Of a stretch of 64,000 bases of DNA, positions 17,961 through 28,034 are shown piece by piece. Position 1 is the stretch's first letter, and each line of letters starts with the position of its first letter. The notes beneath the pieces are model-generated. The model searched no databases, was not told where the DNA came from, and worked only from the letters and a program-made list of their open reading frames with translations. The stretch is from Arthrobacter oryzae. GTDB taxonomy: Bacteria; Actinomycetota; Actinomycetes; Actinomycetales; Micrococcaceae. The translations under genes and the position numbers were made by a program. Location of the stretch: positions 310,001 through 374,000 of the forward strand of contig NZ_RBIR01000001.1 of NCBI RefSeq assembly GCF_003634095.1, read 5' to 3'.

Positions 17961-18662
17961 ATGACCACCCCCTCTTTCTCCCCTGAATCCCGCGCGGGTA
18001 CAGGCCTCCGGGTCGGAGTCCTGGCGCTCCAGGGCGATTTCCGGGAGCATCTGCACGCCGTGGAGGCCACTGGTGCTTCCGGCGTCGGAATCCGCCGCCC
18101 CGCTGAACTTGCTGGCCTGGACGGGCTGATCATTCCCGGCGGGGAATCGACCACGATCGACAAGCTCTCCAGGATCTTCGGTCTCCGCGATCCGCTACGC
18201 GAACGGATCCGGGAGGGCCTGCCCGTCTACGGCTCCTGCGCCGGCATGATCCTACTGGCGGACGAGATCGCGGACCCGGCCACGGACCTGGCCGGAAATC
18301 CGCAGAACACCTTCGGCGGACTCGACATCACCGTCCGCCGCAACGCCTTTGGCCGGCAGCGCGAGTCCTTCGAGACGGACCTCGAATTCAGGGGACTGGA
18401 GTTCAGCGCCGTCGGCGGCGCCGTGGCACCCGTCCACGCCGTCTTCATCCGCGGCCCCTGGGTAGAGCGCGTGGGCGACGGCGTTGAGGTCCTCGCCCAG
18501 GTGGAACCGTCGAAAGCCGGTCATCCCGAGTCCCTCGACGGGACAGCTAGAATTGTTGCTGTGCGTTCCGGCCAGCTGCTGGCCACCTCCTTCCACCCGG
18601 AAGTGACGGGGGAGAAGCGCGTGCACGAATTGTTTATTCGAATGATCAGAGGGGAAGCGTAA
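17961..18662 (+). CDS. pdxT: Pyridoxal 5'-phosphate synthase glutaminase subunit
   Basis: PdxT (233 aa) supplies ammonia from glutamine to PdxS. The class I glutaminase landmarks are all visible: [11 protein letters not shown], the oxyanion segment IIPGGESTT, the nucleophile Cys in YGSCAGMI, and SFHPEVTGE with the catalytic His and Glu. The start [10 protein letters not shown] at 17961 is preferred; an upstream GTG-led extension would run over the divergent promoter. The yebC start lies 3 nt after the stop. The pdxS partner is separated from it by a block of unrelated genes. Confidence 0.95.
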   Translation: MTTPSFSPESRAGTGLRVGVLALQGDFREHLHAVEATGASGVGIRRPAELAGLDGLIIPGGESTTIDKLSRIFGLRDPLRERIREGLPVYGSCAGMILLADEIADPATDLAGNPQNTFGGLDITVRRNAFGRQRESFETDLEFRGLEFSAVGGAVAPVHAVFIRGPWVERVGDGVEVLAQVEPSKAGHPESLDGTARIVAVRSGQLLATSFHPEVTGEKRVHELFIRMIRGEA

Positions 18663-18665
18663 AGC

Positions 18666-19421
18666 ATGTCAGGCCACTCCAAATGGGCGACGACCAAGCA
18701 CAAGAAGGCTATCCTCGATAGCCGCCGGGCCAAGTCGTTCGCCAAGCTGATCAAGAACATCGAAGTCGCCGCCCGCATGGGCGGCCCGGACCTTTCCGGC
18801 AACCCGGGCCTGGAACTCGCCGTCACGAAGGCCAAGAAGACATCGGTGCCCGCGGACAACATCGACCGTGCCATCAAGCGCGGTGCCGGCCTCACCGGCG
18901 AGGTCGTGGACTACACCGAGATCATGTACGAGTGCCGCGGCCCGCAGGGTTCGGCGCTGCTGATCGAGTGCCTCACGGACAACAAGAACCGCGCCGCTTC
19001 CGAGGTCCGGCTTGCCATCTCCCGCAACGGCGGCACAATCGCCGATCCCGGTTCGGTCAGCTACCTCTTCAGCCGCAAGGGCGTCGTATCGCTGCCGAAG
19101 AACGGCCTGAGCGAAGACGACGTGCTGATGGCAGTCCTGGACGCCGGAGCCGAGGAAGTCAAGGACAACGGAGACTCCTTCGAGATCCACTCTGAGCCCA
19201 CCGACCTGCAGGCCATCCGTGATGCGCTCAAGGAAGCCGGGATGGAGTACGACACCGACGAGGCCGAGTTCGTGCCCTCGATGCAGGTTCCGCTGGACCT
19301 CGAGGCCGCCAAGAAGTTCATGAAGCTCGTGGACGCCCTGGAAGAACTCGACGACGTTCAGAACGTTTACAGCAACGCCGACCTCAGCGACGAAGTGCAG
19401 GCCGCACTGGAAGCAGAGTGA
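18666..19421 (+). CDS. YebC/PmpR-family protein
   Basis: This 251-aa protein begins with the highly conserved [15 protein letters not shown] and keeps the family's three-domain layout, with [18 protein letters not shown] in the middle. The family was first described as transcriptional regulators; recent work assigns YebC-type proteins to rescue of ribosomes stalled at proline runs, working alongside EF-P. It sits between pdxT and ruvC, the same place as in mycobacteria, and is likely co-transcribed with pdxT. Confidence 0.93.
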   Translation: MSGHSKWATTKHKKAILDSRRAKSFAKLIKNIEVAARMGGPDLSGNPGLELAVTKAKKTSVPADNIDRAIKRGAGLTGEVVDYTEIMYECRGPQGSALLIECLTDNKNRAASEVRLAISRNGGTIADPGSVSYLFSRKGVVSLPKNGLSEDDVLMAVLDAGAEEVKDNGDSFEIHSEPTDLQAIRDALKEAGMEYDTDEAEFVPSMQVPLDLEAAKKFMKLVDALEELDDVQNVYSNADLSDEVQAALEAE

Positions 19422-19470
19422 CGCTGTCACCTCGCCGCGACGCGCGGGGCCCGGCCGTGACGGCCGGCCC

Positions 19471-20049
19471 TTGACGCTGCGCGTCCTGGGGGTCGACCCG
19501 GGCCTCACCCGCTGCGGCATCGGCGTCGTGGATGTCGAAAAGAACCGACGGGCCACCATGGTGGCCTTCGGCGTCGTGGGGACCTCCCCCGAGGAGAGCC
19601 TGGACCAGCGGCTGCTGGTCATTGCCACCTCCATCGACGAGTGGCTGGACCAGTACGAGCCGCACGTCCTGGCCGTGGAACGGGTCTTTTCCCAACTCAA
19701 CGTCAGCACGGTCATGGGCGTGGCCCAGGCCTCCGGGGTGGTCATTGCGGCCGCCGCGCGCCGCGGCATCCCGGTGGCCCTGCACACGCCGTCGGAAGTC
19801 AAGGCTGCCGTCACGGGGAGCGGTACCTCGAACAAGGACGCCGTCACCAAGCTGGTCACCAAGATCCTCCGGCTCGATGCCCCGCCGCGCCCCGCCGATG
19901 CCGCCGACGCCCTGGCCCTGGCCATCACCCACGCCTGGCGGGCCGGGAGCGGCGCCGCTGTTGCCACCACTGGACCAGGCAGCCTGTCCCTCACCCCGGC
20001 CCAGCGGGCATGGGCCGACGCGGAGGCAAAAGCGCGCCGTGCGCGCTGA
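19471..20049 (+). CDS. ruvC: Crossover junction endodeoxyribonuclease RuvC
   Basis: RuvC (192 aa) is the RNase H-fold nuclease that cuts Holliday junctions. The first catalytic Asp is in [11 protein letters not shown] near residue 7, the Glu is in [10 protein letters not shown], and the C-terminal acids are in [12 protein letters not shown] 19471 is the only in-frame start near the conserved opening and has no obvious ribosome-binding site. An alanine- and arginine-rich tail follows the domain. It is the first gene of ruvC-ruvA-ruvB. Confidence 0.94.
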   Translation: MTLRVLGVDPGLTRCGIGVVDVEKNRRATMVAFGVVGTSPEESLDQRLLVIATSIDEWLDQYEPHVLAVERVFSQLNVSTVMGVAQASGVVIAAAARRGIPVALHTPSEVKAAVTGSGTSNKDAVTKLVTKILRLDAPPRPADAADALALAITHAWRAGSGAAVATTGPGSLSLTPAQRAWADAEAKARRAR

Positions 20050-20074
20050 ATGTCCGGGCCCCTTGCTACGCTAT

Positions 20075-20090
20075 TCGTAGATATGTTCGG
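20075..20090. promoter_or_regulatory. Degenerate LexA-box-like site before ruvA
   Basis: TCGTAGATATGTTCGG matches the LexA consensus TCGAAC-N4-GTTCGA at 8 of 12 positions, with one good half-site (GTTCG). It shares the core ATATGTTCG with the strong box before dnaE2. ruvAB genes are LexA-controlled in several bacteria, which adds support. Confidence 0.4.
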
Positions 20091-20187
20091 ATAGCCGGGT
20101 TGCCGGCAGTACGCGTCTCTGATGTATCTGTTCGCTGTTGTATCTGTCGCTGTTATTTCTTTTCGCTGTCATCCCAGGAGCCCGGCC

Positions 20188-20832
20188 TTGATCAGTTTTC
20201 TTCGCGGAACCGTAGCCCATGTCGGCCTGTCTTCCGCCGTGATCGACCTCAACGGCGCCGGCATGAGCGTCAACGCCACGCCGCAGACCCTCAGCGGCCT
20301 CCGCGTGGGGGACGAGGGGAAGCTGTTTACGTCCCTGATCGTGCGGGAGGACTCGCTGACCCTCTTCGGCTTCGCCAGCGACGACGAGCGGGAAGTTTTC
20401 GATGTCCTGCTCAGCGTCAGCGGCGTCGGGCCCCGCCTTGCCTTGGCCGTGCTGGCCGTCCACGAGCCGGAAGCCATCCGGGTGGCCGCCCACTCCGGTG
20501 ACGGCAAGGCCTTCACGAAGGTCCCCGGAATCGGGCCGAAAGTGGCCGGCCGGATCGTGCTGGAACTCGCCGGCAAGCTCGTGCCGCACGGCACGGCCGG
20601 CGCCCCCGTCGCATCGGTGTCCGCCGAATCCGTCTGGAAGCCGCAGGTCATCGCGGCCATGACAAGCCTTGGCTGGTCCGAAAAGGACGCGGCCGCCAGC
20701 ATCGACAAGTCCCTCGCCGATTCTCCGGACCTCGCCGCGAACGGCAATGTGGCGGAAATCCTCCGCGCGACGCTGCGCTGGCTCGGGCAGGACGGCGCCC
20801 GCGCAGGAAACCGGGTAGGCGCGCGTGGCTGA
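20188..20832 (+). CDS. ruvA: Holliday junction branch migration protein RuvA
   Basis: RuvA (214 aa) is the junction-recognition tetramer that loads RuvB. It shows the N-terminal OB-fold ([12 protein letters not shown]), tandem helix-hairpin-helix motifs ([12 protein letters not shown] and [16 protein letters not shown]) and a C-terminal RuvB-binding domain ([10 protein letters not shown]). The start is TTG 20188, placed 7 nt after CCAGGAG; the longer frame from 20122 would add a non-homologous hydrophobic stretch encoded by an unusual AT-rich repeat. The end overlaps ruvB by 8 nt. Confidence 0.93.
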   Translation: MISFLRGTVAHVGLSSAVIDLNGAGMSVNATPQTLSGLRVGDEGKLFTSLIVREDSLTLFGFASDDEREVFDVLLSVSGVGPRLALAVLAVHEPEAIRVAAHSGDGKAFTKVPGIGPKVAGRIVLELAGKLVPHGTAGAPVASVSAESVWKPQVIAAMTSLGWSEKDAAASIDKSLADSPDLAANGNVAEILRATLRWLGQDGARAGNRVGARG

Positions 20833-21949
20833 GCCGTCGATCGTCGCGGGCGGAGAGGAACCGGAGGAGCGCGCCATCGAAGCCGCCCTGCGGCCCAAAA
20901 ACCTGCACGACTTCGTGGGCCAGCACCGGGTCCGGAAACAGTTGTCCCTCGTGCTCGAAGCCTCGCGGATGCGCGGCCGCAGCGCGGACCACGTGCTGCT
21001 CTCCGGCCCTCCAGGCCTGGGCAAGACCACGCTGTCCATGATCATCGCCGCCGAAATGAACGTTCCCCTGCGGATCAGCAGCGGTCCCGCCATCCAGCAT
21101 GCCGGCGATCTCGCCGCCATCCTCTCCTCACTTTCCGAGGGCGAGGTCCTGTTCCTGGACGAAATCCACCGCATGTCCCGCCCCGCTGAGGAAATGCTGT
21201 ACATGGCCATGGAGGACTTCCGCGTCGACATCGTGGTCGGTAAGGGAGCCGGCGCCACGGCCATCCCGCTGGAACTGCCGCCCTTCACCCTGGTCGGCGC
21301 CACCACGCGGGCCGGTCTGCTCCCCGGGCCTCTGCGTGACCGCTTCGGCTTCACCGGCCACCTGGAGTTCTACTCCGTTGAGGAGCTGGAGTTGGTGTTG
21401 CGTCGTTCGGCCGGCCTTCTGGACCTGAAGGTCAACTCGGCAGGCTTCAGCGAGATCGCCGGACGGTCCCGCGGCACGCCCCGAATTGCCAACAGGCTCC
21501 TGCGCCGGGTCAGGGACTGGGCGCTCGTGAACGGCCTGGAGCAGATTGACGCCCGGGCGGCGTCCGCGGCCCTGGACATGTATGAAGTGGACAAGCGCGG
21601 CCTGGACCGGCTTGACCGCGCCGTTCTGGAGGCTCTCATCACGAAGTTCGGCGGGGGACCGGTCGGCCTGTCCACACTCGCGATCGCCGTGGGCGAGGAA
21701 ACGGAAACGGTGGAGACCGTCGCCGAGCCCTACCTTGTGCGCGAGGGACTGCTGGGCCGCACACCCCGGGGACGCATTGCCCTGGCACCGGCCTGGACGC
21801 ACCTGGGGTTTGCCGTTCCGGCCGGCGTGTTCGGGCAGGACCCGCTGGAACTCTTCCAGACCGAGGAGCTGGACGACGGTCCGTTCGGCGGATCCGGCGT
21901 CGCGCTGGGTGAAGAAACCGGTCCGGAGCGGATCCGAAACGGCCGCTAA
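20825..21949 (+). CDS. ruvB: Holliday junction branch migration ATPase RuvB
   Basis: RuvB (374 aa) is the AAA+ motor that drives branch migration with RuvA. It has Walker [10 protein letters not shown] near 61-69, Walker [10 protein letters not shown], the sensor region GATTRAG and the C-terminal winged helix ([10 protein letters not shown]). A tail of about 30 residues beyond the usual end is acidic and probably disordered. The GTG start lies within the end of ruvA, so the two are coupled. A gap of about 200 bp with no gene follows before yajC. Confidence 0.96.
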   Translation: MAEPSIVAGGEEPEERAIEAALRPKNLHDFVGQHRVRKQLSLVLEASRMRGRSADHVLLSGPPGLGKTTLSMIIAAEMNVPLRISSGPAIQHAGDLAAILSSLSEGEVLFLDEIHRMSRPAEEMLYMAMEDFRVDIVVGKGAGATAIPLELPPFTLVGATTRAGLLPGPLRDRFGFTGHLEFYSVEELELVLRRSAGLLDLKVNSAGFSEIAGRSRGTPRIANRLLRRVRDWALVNGLEQIDARAASAALDMYEVDKRGLDRLDRAVLEALITKFGGGPVGLSTLAIAVGEETETVETVAEPYLVREGLLGRTPRGRIALAPAWTHLGFAVPAGVFGQDPLELFQTEELDDGPFGGSGVALGEETGPERIRNGR

Positions 21950-22152
21950 CACCGTTCCTTCAGCTTTTCCCTTTAGACTGGTATGACGCTCGGCACGTTC
22001 GGGTTCGTTTCCGTGGGCGGAGAGCAGGGTGCCGCCGGCGGCTGGGGGATGGTTTCGCTGCCAGCTTGCTGTGCAGAGCGCTGCCCGCGCCGCCCGGAGC
22101 AAACGGACGTTGCTGAAAACCAGCTATGCAAGTACAGAACGGAACTTTCCCC

Positions 22153-22584
22153 TTGGATCCAATGACAATTCTCCTGTTCGTCATGCTTGGCGTGTTCGTC
22201 TTTATGATGTTCCGCCGCAATAAGAAGACGCAGCAGCAGCAGGCGCAGCTCCAGTCGAAGTTCGGCCCCGGCGTCGAGGTCATGACGAGCTTCGGGCTTT
22301 TCGGCCGGATCGTCAACATTGACGAAGCGGAGAACAAGGTCACGCTGGAACTTTCCCCGGGCAACACGGCCACCGTGCACCGCCAGGCTGTCACCAAAAT
22401 TGTGGAGCCTGTGGTTGCGGCCGAGGAGCCGACCGTCGTTCCCGACGACGCGTCCTCTCTCACCACCGAGAAGGTCAACGCTGAGAACACGGACAGCGCC
22501 TCCCCGCTGAACGAAGCCCCCAGCGCTGAAACTCCCGAGGAAACCCTGCGCCGCCTCAACGACGAAGGCAAGAAAGACAGCTAG
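22153..22584 (+). CDS. yajC: Preprotein translocase subunit YajC
   Basis: YajC (143 aa from this start) is a single-span membrane protein that joins SecDF at the Sec channel. The transmembrane segment ILLFVMLGVFVFMMF is followed by RRNKKTQQQQAQL, the family signature, a beta domain (GVEVMTSFGLFGRIVNID) and an acidic low-complexity tail. TTG 22153 is 7 nt after GGAAC and gives LDPMTILL; ATG 22162 and ATG 22126 are alternatives. It stands just before secD-secF. Confidence 0.88.
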   Translation: MDPMTILLFVMLGVFVFMMFRRNKKTQQQQAQLQSKFGPGVEVMTSFGLFGRIVNIDEAENKVTLELSPGNTATVHRQAVTKIVEPVVAAEEPTVVPDDASSLTTEKVNAENTDSASPLNEAPSAETPEETLRRLNDEGKKDS

Positions 22585-22626
22585 TCTGCCTAACTTAGCT
22601 ATCCCGCGGAAGCAACGGCTGCGGGC

Positions 22627-22662
22627 ATCCGCCGGCGGGGTCCAGTGCCCGCGCCGGCGGAT
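22627..22662 (+). terminator. Strong hairpin between yajC and secD
   Basis: ATCCGCCGGCG at 22627-22637 pairs perfectly with CGCCGGCGGAT at 22652-22662, extended inward by GGG against CCC with a one-base bulge. It ends 27 nt before secD. It may be a terminator, or an attenuator that lowers read-through from yajC into secD. Confidence 0.5.
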
Positions 22663-22689
22663 CCGCCGTAAATAATAGAAAGATCGACA

Positions 22690-24465
22690 ATGGCACGAAC
22701 TGCCCCCAAAAACTCAGCCATCAGGATGCTGGTCTGGCTTGGCGTAATCATCGCCGCCATGACGGCTGTCCTGGCGGGCGGCACCATTGCCGGCCAGGCC
22801 AGCTGGGCTCCCAAGCTCGCCCTGGACCTTGAAGGCGGTACCCAGATGATCCTGGCGCCCAAGGTTGAGGGCGGTTCGGGCATCACCGAAGACCAGCTCA
22901 ACCAGGCCGTGGCGATCATTCGTCAGCGCGTGGACGGCTCGGGCGTAGCGGAAGCGGAAATCAGCACGCAGTCCGGCCGCAACGTCGTGGTCAGCCTCCC
23001 GGGAACACCTGCCAAGGAAACCCGCGCCCTGATCCAGGCCTCCGCCGACATGAACTTCCGGCCCGTGCTCCAGACAGGCGCCGGCGCAGCGGTCCCCGCG
23101 GCCTCCAGAACTCCGGACGCCAAGCTGCCCAAGCCGACGGCCGCGCCCGCCAACAGCAGCGACCAGAACTGGATTACCCCCGCGATCTACAAGCAGTTCG
23201 AGGCACTCGACTGCGACCACCCGTCCCAGGACAAGCAGCAGCGTTCCGACCCGGCCAAGCCGCTGGTGACCTGTGAACCTGCATCGGCCAAATCCCCGGC
23301 CATCAAGTACATCCTCGGTCCGGTAGAAGTCAAGGGCTCGAACATCAAGTCCTCGTCGTTCCAGCTGCAGCGCGGCGCCCAGGGCGCGGTGACCAACGAA
23401 TGGGCTGTGAACATCCAGTTCGACGACGCGGGCACCACCAAGTTCAAGGAAGTCACGCAGCGGCTGTACCAGTTCTATTCCGCCGGCGGCGGCCAGACCG
23501 GCTCGGATCCGCGGGCCCAGTTCGCCATCGTCCTGGATGACCAGGTCATCTCCGCCCCGCGTTCCCTCGCCGTCATCACCGACGGGCGGCCGCAGATCAC
23601 CGGCGGGTTTACCGAGGAATCAGCGAAGGCACTCTCCGATCAGCTTCGTTTCGGTGCCCTGCCAATCAGCTTCGAGATCCAGAGCGAACAGCAGATCTCG
23701 GCAACCCTCGGCGGGGAACAGCTCCGCATGGGCATGCTCGCCGGCCTGATCGGCCTGCTGCTGGTGGTGGTGTACTCGCTGTTCCAGTACCGGGCCCTGG
23801 GCTTCGTGACCGTGGCTTCCCTCGTGATCGCCGGTGTGCTGACGTTCCTGGCCATCGCCATCCTCGGCTGGACCGAGAACTACCGCTTGTCCCTTGCCGG
23901 TGTCGCGGGCCTGATCGTGGCGATCGGCCAGACGGCCGACTCGTTCATCGTCTACTTCGAACGCATCCGCGATGAGCTCCGGGAAGGCCGCGGTCTGGTC
24001 TCGGCCGTGCAAAACGGCTGGAAGCGGGCCAAGCGCACCATCCTCGCGTCCAAGGCCGTGAACCTGCTGGCCGCTGTGGTGCTGTTCTTCGTGGCGGTGG
24101 GCAACGTCCGCGGCTTCGCATTCACGCTCGGCCTCACCGCGATCGCCGACCTCATCGTCGTCTTCATGTTCACCCACCCGACCCTGCAGCTGCTGGCCCG
24201 GACCAAGTTCTTCGGCGAAGGCCACCGGTTCTCGGGTCTGGACCCGAAGCGTCTGGGTGCGGTCCCGCTGTACCGCGGCGCCGGCAGAGTCCGCACGCCG
24301 GAGGACAAGCCCGTGGCAGTCGTGCGCGCCAAGAACACCGGCGCCGCCGCAGAGGCAGAGCGCCGGATGACGATTGCAGAACGCCGCCTCGCCGAAAAGC
24401 AGGAGCAGGCACAACAGGCGCAGCTCGCCGGTTCCTCCAAGAGCGCGTCCAAGGAGGGCAAGTAA
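22690..24465 (+). CDS. secD: Protein translocase subunit SecD
   Basis: SecD (591 aa) is an RND-type membrane protein that uses the proton gradient to pull exported proteins through SecYEG. It has one N-terminal transmembrane helix, then the conserved DLEGGTQMIL, a large periplasmic-side domain with an Ala/Pro-rich insertion around residues 140-160, and five C-terminal helices. The conserved DSFIVYFERIRDE lies near residue 417. The C-terminal tail is charged. The stop is directly followed by the secF ATG. Confidence 0.95.
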   Translation: MARTAPKNSAIRMLVWLGVIIAAMTAVLAGGTIAGQASWAPKLALDLEGGTQMILAPKVEGGSGITEDQLNQAVAIIRQRVDGSGVAEAEISTQSGRNVVVSLPGTPAKETRALIQASADMNFRPVLQTGAGAAVPAASRTPDAKLPKPTAAPANSSDQNWITPAIYKQFEALDCDHPSQDKQQRSDPAKPLVTCEPASAKSPAIKYILGPVEVKGSNIKSSSFQLQRGAQGAVTNEWAVNIQFDDAGTTKFKEVTQRLYQFYSAGGGQTGSDPRAQFAIVLDDQVISAPRSLAVITDGRPQITGGFTEESAKALSDQLRFGALPISFEIQSEQQISATLGGEQLRMGMLAGLIGLLLVVVYSLFQYRALGFVTVASLVIAGVLTFLAIAILGWTENYRLSLAGVAGLIVAIGQTADSFIVYFERIRDELREGRGLVSAVQNGWKRAKRTILASKAVNLLAAVVLFFVAVGNVRGFAFTLGLTAIADLIVVFMFTHPTLQLLARTKFFGEGHRFSGLDPKRLGAVPLYRGAGRVRTPEDKPVAVVRAKNTGAAAEAERRMTIAERRLAEKQEQAQQAQLAGSSKSASKEGK

Positions 24466-25485
24466 ATGGTCAACTTCTCAACGTTCGGCAATGAGCTGTA
24501 CACGGGCAAGCGCTCGTACGACTTCGTCGGTTACCGGAAGATCTGGTTCCTGGTTGCCGGGATCGCCGTCGCCCTCTCCATCCTGATCCCCATCGCCAAG
24601 GGCGGCTTCAACCTCGGTATCGAATTCCGCGGCGGATCGGAGTTCACGGTCTCCAACGTCCGGACCACCGATAGCTCGCTCGGCGAGAAGGCCGTCAAGG
24701 ACGTGGTTGCGGGAGCCGTGCCGCGTGTGGCCAACGTCGCCGGCACCACCATGCGCATCCAGACGGACAAACTCACCGACGACCAAACGCTGCAGATCAA
24801 GGAAGGCCTCACCAAGGCCTACGGCGTGACGGACAACGAGGTAACTTCCACGTTCGTCGGCCCCACCTGGGGTGCGGACGTCACGAAGCAGGCGCTGCTG
24901 GGCCTGGCGATCTTCGTGGGACTCGCCGCCGTGCTGATGGCGCTCTATTTCCGGACCTGGAAGATGTCGCTCTCGGCCCTCGTCGGCATGGCGGTCACGA
25001 TGTTCATTACCGCCGGGGTCTACGGCCTCAGTGACTTCGAAGTGACACCGTCCGCCATCATCGGTTTCCTGACCGTGCTCAGCTATTCGCTGTACGACAC
25101 CGTGGTGGTGTTCGACAAGATCAGGGAGAACACCTCGGACATCCAGGCGTCCACCCGGCGTACCTTCGCCGAAGAGGTCAACCTCGCCATCAACCAGACC
25201 CTGGTGCGCTCCATCAACACGATGGTGGTGGCCATTCTCCCGGTCGGGGCGATCCTCTTCATCGGTGCCGGGCTGCTCGGCGCCGGAACGCTGCGGGACC
25301 TCTCCCTGGCGCTGTTCGTGGGCATCCTCGTCGGCACCGCCGCAACCATCTTCATCGCGGCCCCGCTGTACGCCGCACTCCGGCAGGGCGAACCCGACCT
25401 GGCCAAACAGGCCAAGCGGGTGGAGCACCGGCGCGCCGAGGCGGCAGCCAAGACCGCCTCGGCGGCCACCCCCGCCACGGCCTAG
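24466..25485 (+). CDS. secF: Protein translocase subunit SecF
   Basis: SecF (339 aa) pairs with SecD. It shows the N-terminal helix, NLGIEFRGGSEFTV, and the RND-type transmembrane core with SLYDTVVVFDKIREN and NQTLVRSINTMVV. The Ala-rich tail is typical of actinobacterial SecF. It begins at the base after the secD stop and ends at a terminator hairpin. The apt gene found between secF and rel in mycobacteria is absent here. Confidence 0.96.
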   Translation: MVNFSTFGNELYTGKRSYDFVGYRKIWFLVAGIAVALSILIPIAKGGFNLGIEFRGGSEFTVSNVRTTDSSLGEKAVKDVVAGAVPRVANVAGTTMRIQTDKLTDDQTLQIKEGLTKAYGVTDNEVTSTFVGPTWGADVTKQALLGLAIFVGLAAVLMALYFRTWKMSLSALVGMAVTMFITAGVYGLSDFEVTPSAIIGFLTVLSYSLYDTVVVFDKIRENTSDIQASTRRTFAEEVNLAINQTLVRSINTMVVAILPVGAILFIGAGLLGAGTLRDLSLALFVGILVGTAATIFIAAPLYAALRQGEPDLAKQAKRVEHRRAEAAAKTASAATPATA

Positions 25486-25497
25486 GCGGGCAGCAGG

Positions 25498-25535
25498 CGG
25501 GCCGGAGAACGTCGTTTACGGCGGACTCCGGCCCG
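25498..25535 (+). terminator. Terminator after secF
   Basis: A perfect 10-bp stem, CGGGCCGGAG (25498-25507) with CTCCGGCCCG (25526-25535), encloses an 18-nt loop. TCGTCGT follows rather than a T-run. Confidence 0.65.
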
Positions 25536-25616
25536 TCGTCGTATCCCGGCGAGTTATCGAAGTATCCTGCTGCGGGAATACACTTGAATAATTAACCGGT
25601 CGCGAGAGGTGCTCCA

Positions 25617-28010
25617 TTGGAAGAACGTTCGACGCCGGTGCCGGAGGCACCAGCGGACAAGGGCCAAGGCCAGGGATCTCAGACTGGCGTGGTGGCTCCC
25701 GGACGTCCCGATGTTGCCGTGCCGGTCGACAATTCGGGTGCCCGGCCGACCTTCCCCGGCCGACGGGAACGTACGCGGTCCCGTCTGGCCCGGCTGACCG
25801 GGCGGGGTGCCCCCGCGTACTCCCCGATCCTGGAGCCCTTGCTGCGCACCGTGCGCGCCAATAATCCCAAAGAGGACTTCGACCTCATCCAGCGCGCCTT
25901 CGTGGTGGCCGAGCGTTGCCACCGGGGCCAGAAGCGCAAGAGCGGCGACCCGTACATCACGCACCCGGTGGCAGTGGCCACGATTCTGGCCGAACTCGGA
26001 CTGAGTGGCACCACGCTGGCAGCGGCCCTGCTGCACGACACGGTCGAAGACACCTCGTACACGCTGGCAGACCTGAAGGCCGAGTTCGGCCCGGAGGTGG
26101 CCATGCTCGTGGACGGGGTCACCAAGCTGGACAAGGTCAGCTTCGGTGAGGCGGCCCAGTCCGAGACTGTGCGCAAGATGGTCGTGGCCATGGCCAAGGA
26201 CATCCGGGTCCTGATGATCAAACTCGCCGACCGGCTCCACAACGCCCGCACATGGCGTTTCGTCTCCGCCGAGTCGTCGGCCCGCAAGGCACGCGAAACC
26301 CTGGAAATCTTCGCGCCCCTGGCCCACCGGCTGGGCATGAACACCATCAAGTGGGAGCTGGAAGACCTCTCCTTCGCCGCGCTGTACCCCAAGGTGTACG
26401 AGGAAATCGTGCGGATGGTGGGGGACCGGACCCCGGAGCGGGAAAAGAACCTGGCGGTGATCCGCAACCAGATCACCGAGGACCTCCGGGCGGCCAAGAT
26501 CAAGGCCACGATTACCGGACGGCCCAAGCACTACTACTCCATCTACCAGAAGATGATCGTCCGCGACAAGGACTTCGACGACATCAACGACCTCATGGGC
26601 GTCCGTGTCCTGGTCGACTCGGTCCGGGACTGTTACGCGGCGCTCGGTGCGATGCACTCGCGCTGGAACCCGTTGCCCGGGCGGTTCAAAGACTACATCG
26701 CGATGCCCAAGTTCAACATGTACCAGTCCCTTCACACCACGGTGATCGGCCCCGGCGGCAAGCCGGTGGAAATCCAGATCCGCACGCACGAGATGCACCG
26801 CCGGGCCGAGTACGGTGTTGCAGCGCACTGGAAGTACAAGGACCAGCCGAACCGGACGGCCGAAGGCCCCGGCAGCCCGCGCGACGGCGACATGGGCTGG
26901 CTGCGTTCCCTCGTGGACTGGCAGCAGGAAACGTCGGATCCGGGCGAGTTCCTCGACTCCCTGCGCTTTGAGATCAACGCCCGGGAAGTGTTCGTCTTCA
27001 CCCCCAAGGGCGAGGTCATGGCCCTGCCGGCCGGATCCACCCCGGTGGACTTCGCCTACGCCGTGCACACCGAGGTGGGCCACCGGACCATCGGCGCCCG
27101 CGTCAACGGCAAGCTCGTACCGCTCAACAGCGAACTGAACCACGGCGACTGGGTGGAGATCTTCACCTCCAAGGCCGAGGGCGCCGGTCCCAGCCAGGAC
27201 TGGCAGCACTTCGTCAAGAGCGCCCGGGCCCGGAACAAGATCCGGCAGTGGTTCAGCAAGGAACGCCGCGAGGAAGCGATTGACCGCGGCAAGGACCTTC
27301 TCACCAAGGCCATGCGGAAGCAGAACCTCCCGCTGCAGCGGCTCATGACCCACGACGCCCTGGCAGCGATCGCGGAGGATTTCAAGTACGCCGACATCTC
27401 CGGGCTCTACGCCGGCGTGGGCGACGGCCACACCTCCGCGCAGTCCGTCATGGAACGTCTGGTCGAAAGCCTCGGCGGGAACGAGCATCCCGACGATGAG
27501 CTCGCCGAGGTCTCCATCCCCACCCAGGTCAGCAAGGTCCGCTACTCCGACTCCGGAGTTGTGGTCCGCGGTGTGGACGACGTGTGGGTGAAACTGGCCC
27601 GGTGCTGCACCCCGGTCCCGCCGGACCCGATCCTAGGCTTCGTCACCCGCGGCTCCGGCGTCTCCGTGCACCGGACCGACTGCACCAACGTCAGTGGCCT
27701 GATGGACCAGCCGGACCGGATCGTGGAAGTCGACTGGGCGCCCACCCAGTCCAGCGTCTTCCTGGTGGAAATCCAGGTCGAAGCGCTGGACCGCAAGTCG
27801 CTGCTCTCCGACGTCACACGGGTCCTTTCGGAAAACCATGTCAACATCCTGGCGGCCAGCGTCCACACGTCCACGGACAGGGTGGCGATCTCCAAGTTCG
27901 CCTTCGAGATGGGCGATCCCAAGTACCTGAGCCACGTGCTCAGCGCCGTCCGCAGGATCGACGGAGTCTTCGACGTGTACCGCACGACGGGAAACCGCCG
28001 CCGCAGCTAG
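25617..28010 (+). CDS. Bifunctional (p)ppGpp synthetase/hydrolase (RelA/SpoT family)
   Basis: Rel (797 aa) makes and degrades (p)ppGpp, the stringent-response signal. It has an HD hydrolase domain with [11 protein letters not shown] near 140, a synthetase domain with [12 protein letters not shown] near 301 and [11 protein letters not shown], then TGS, helical and ACT domains. The RDKD stretch in the synthetase matches the RxKD form seen in bifunctional enzymes. TTG 25617 is placed after GAGAGGTG. A proline- and charge-rich extension of about 65 residues precedes the HD domain. It follows the secF terminator and so has its own promoter. Confidence 0.95.
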   Translation: MEERSTPVPEAPADKGQGQGSQTGVVAPGRPDVAVPVDNSGARPTFPGRRERTRSRLARLTGRGAPAYSPILEPLLRTVRANNPKEDFDLIQRAFVVAERCHRGQKRKSGDPYITHPVAVATILAELGLSGTTLAAALLHDTVEDTSYTLADLKAEFGPEVAMLVDGVTKLDKVSFGEAAQSETVRKMVVAMAKDIRVLMIKLADRLHNARTWRFVSAESSARKARETLEIFAPLAHRLGMNTIKWELEDLSFAALYPKVYEEIVRMVGDRTPEREKNLAVIRNQITEDLRAAKIKATITGRPKHYYSIYQKMIVRDKDFDDINDLMGVRVLVDSVRDCYAALGAMHSRWNPLPGRFKDYIAMPKFNMYQSLHTTVIGPGGKPVEIQIRTHEMHRRAEYGVAAHWKYKDQPNRTAEGPGSPRDGDMGWLRSLVDWQQETSDPGEFLDSLRFEINAREVFVFTPKGEVMALPAGSTPVDFAYAVHTEVGHRTIGARVNGKLVPLNSELNHGDWVEIFTSKAEGAGPSQDWQHFVKSARARNKIRQWFSKERREEAIDRGKDLLTKAMRKQNLPLQRLMTHDALAAIAEDFKYADISGLYAGVGDGHTSAQSVMERLVESLGGNEHPDDELAEVSIPTQVSKVRYSDSGVVVRGVDDVWVKLARCCTPVPPDPILGFVTRGSGVSVHRTDCTNVSGLMDQPDRIVEVDWAPTQSSVFLVEIQVEALDRKSLLSDVTRVLSENHVNILAASVHTSTDRVAISKFAFEMGDPKYLSHVLSAVRRIDGVFDVYRTTGNRRRS

Positions 28011-28034
28011 CCGTCACAACTTAGCCCGCGGCAG

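Noticed and set aside
20122-20187. Longer N-terminus for RuvA
   Set aside because: The extension would be encoded by the AT-rich repeat; TTG 20188 has a well-placed CCAGGAG and gives the conserved RuvA opening.
25554-27488. 644-codon open frame on the minus strand opposite rel
   Set aside because: It mirrors the codon bias of the rel coding strand, lacks a ribosome-binding site and has a His/Val/Gly-rich product typical of antisense shadows.
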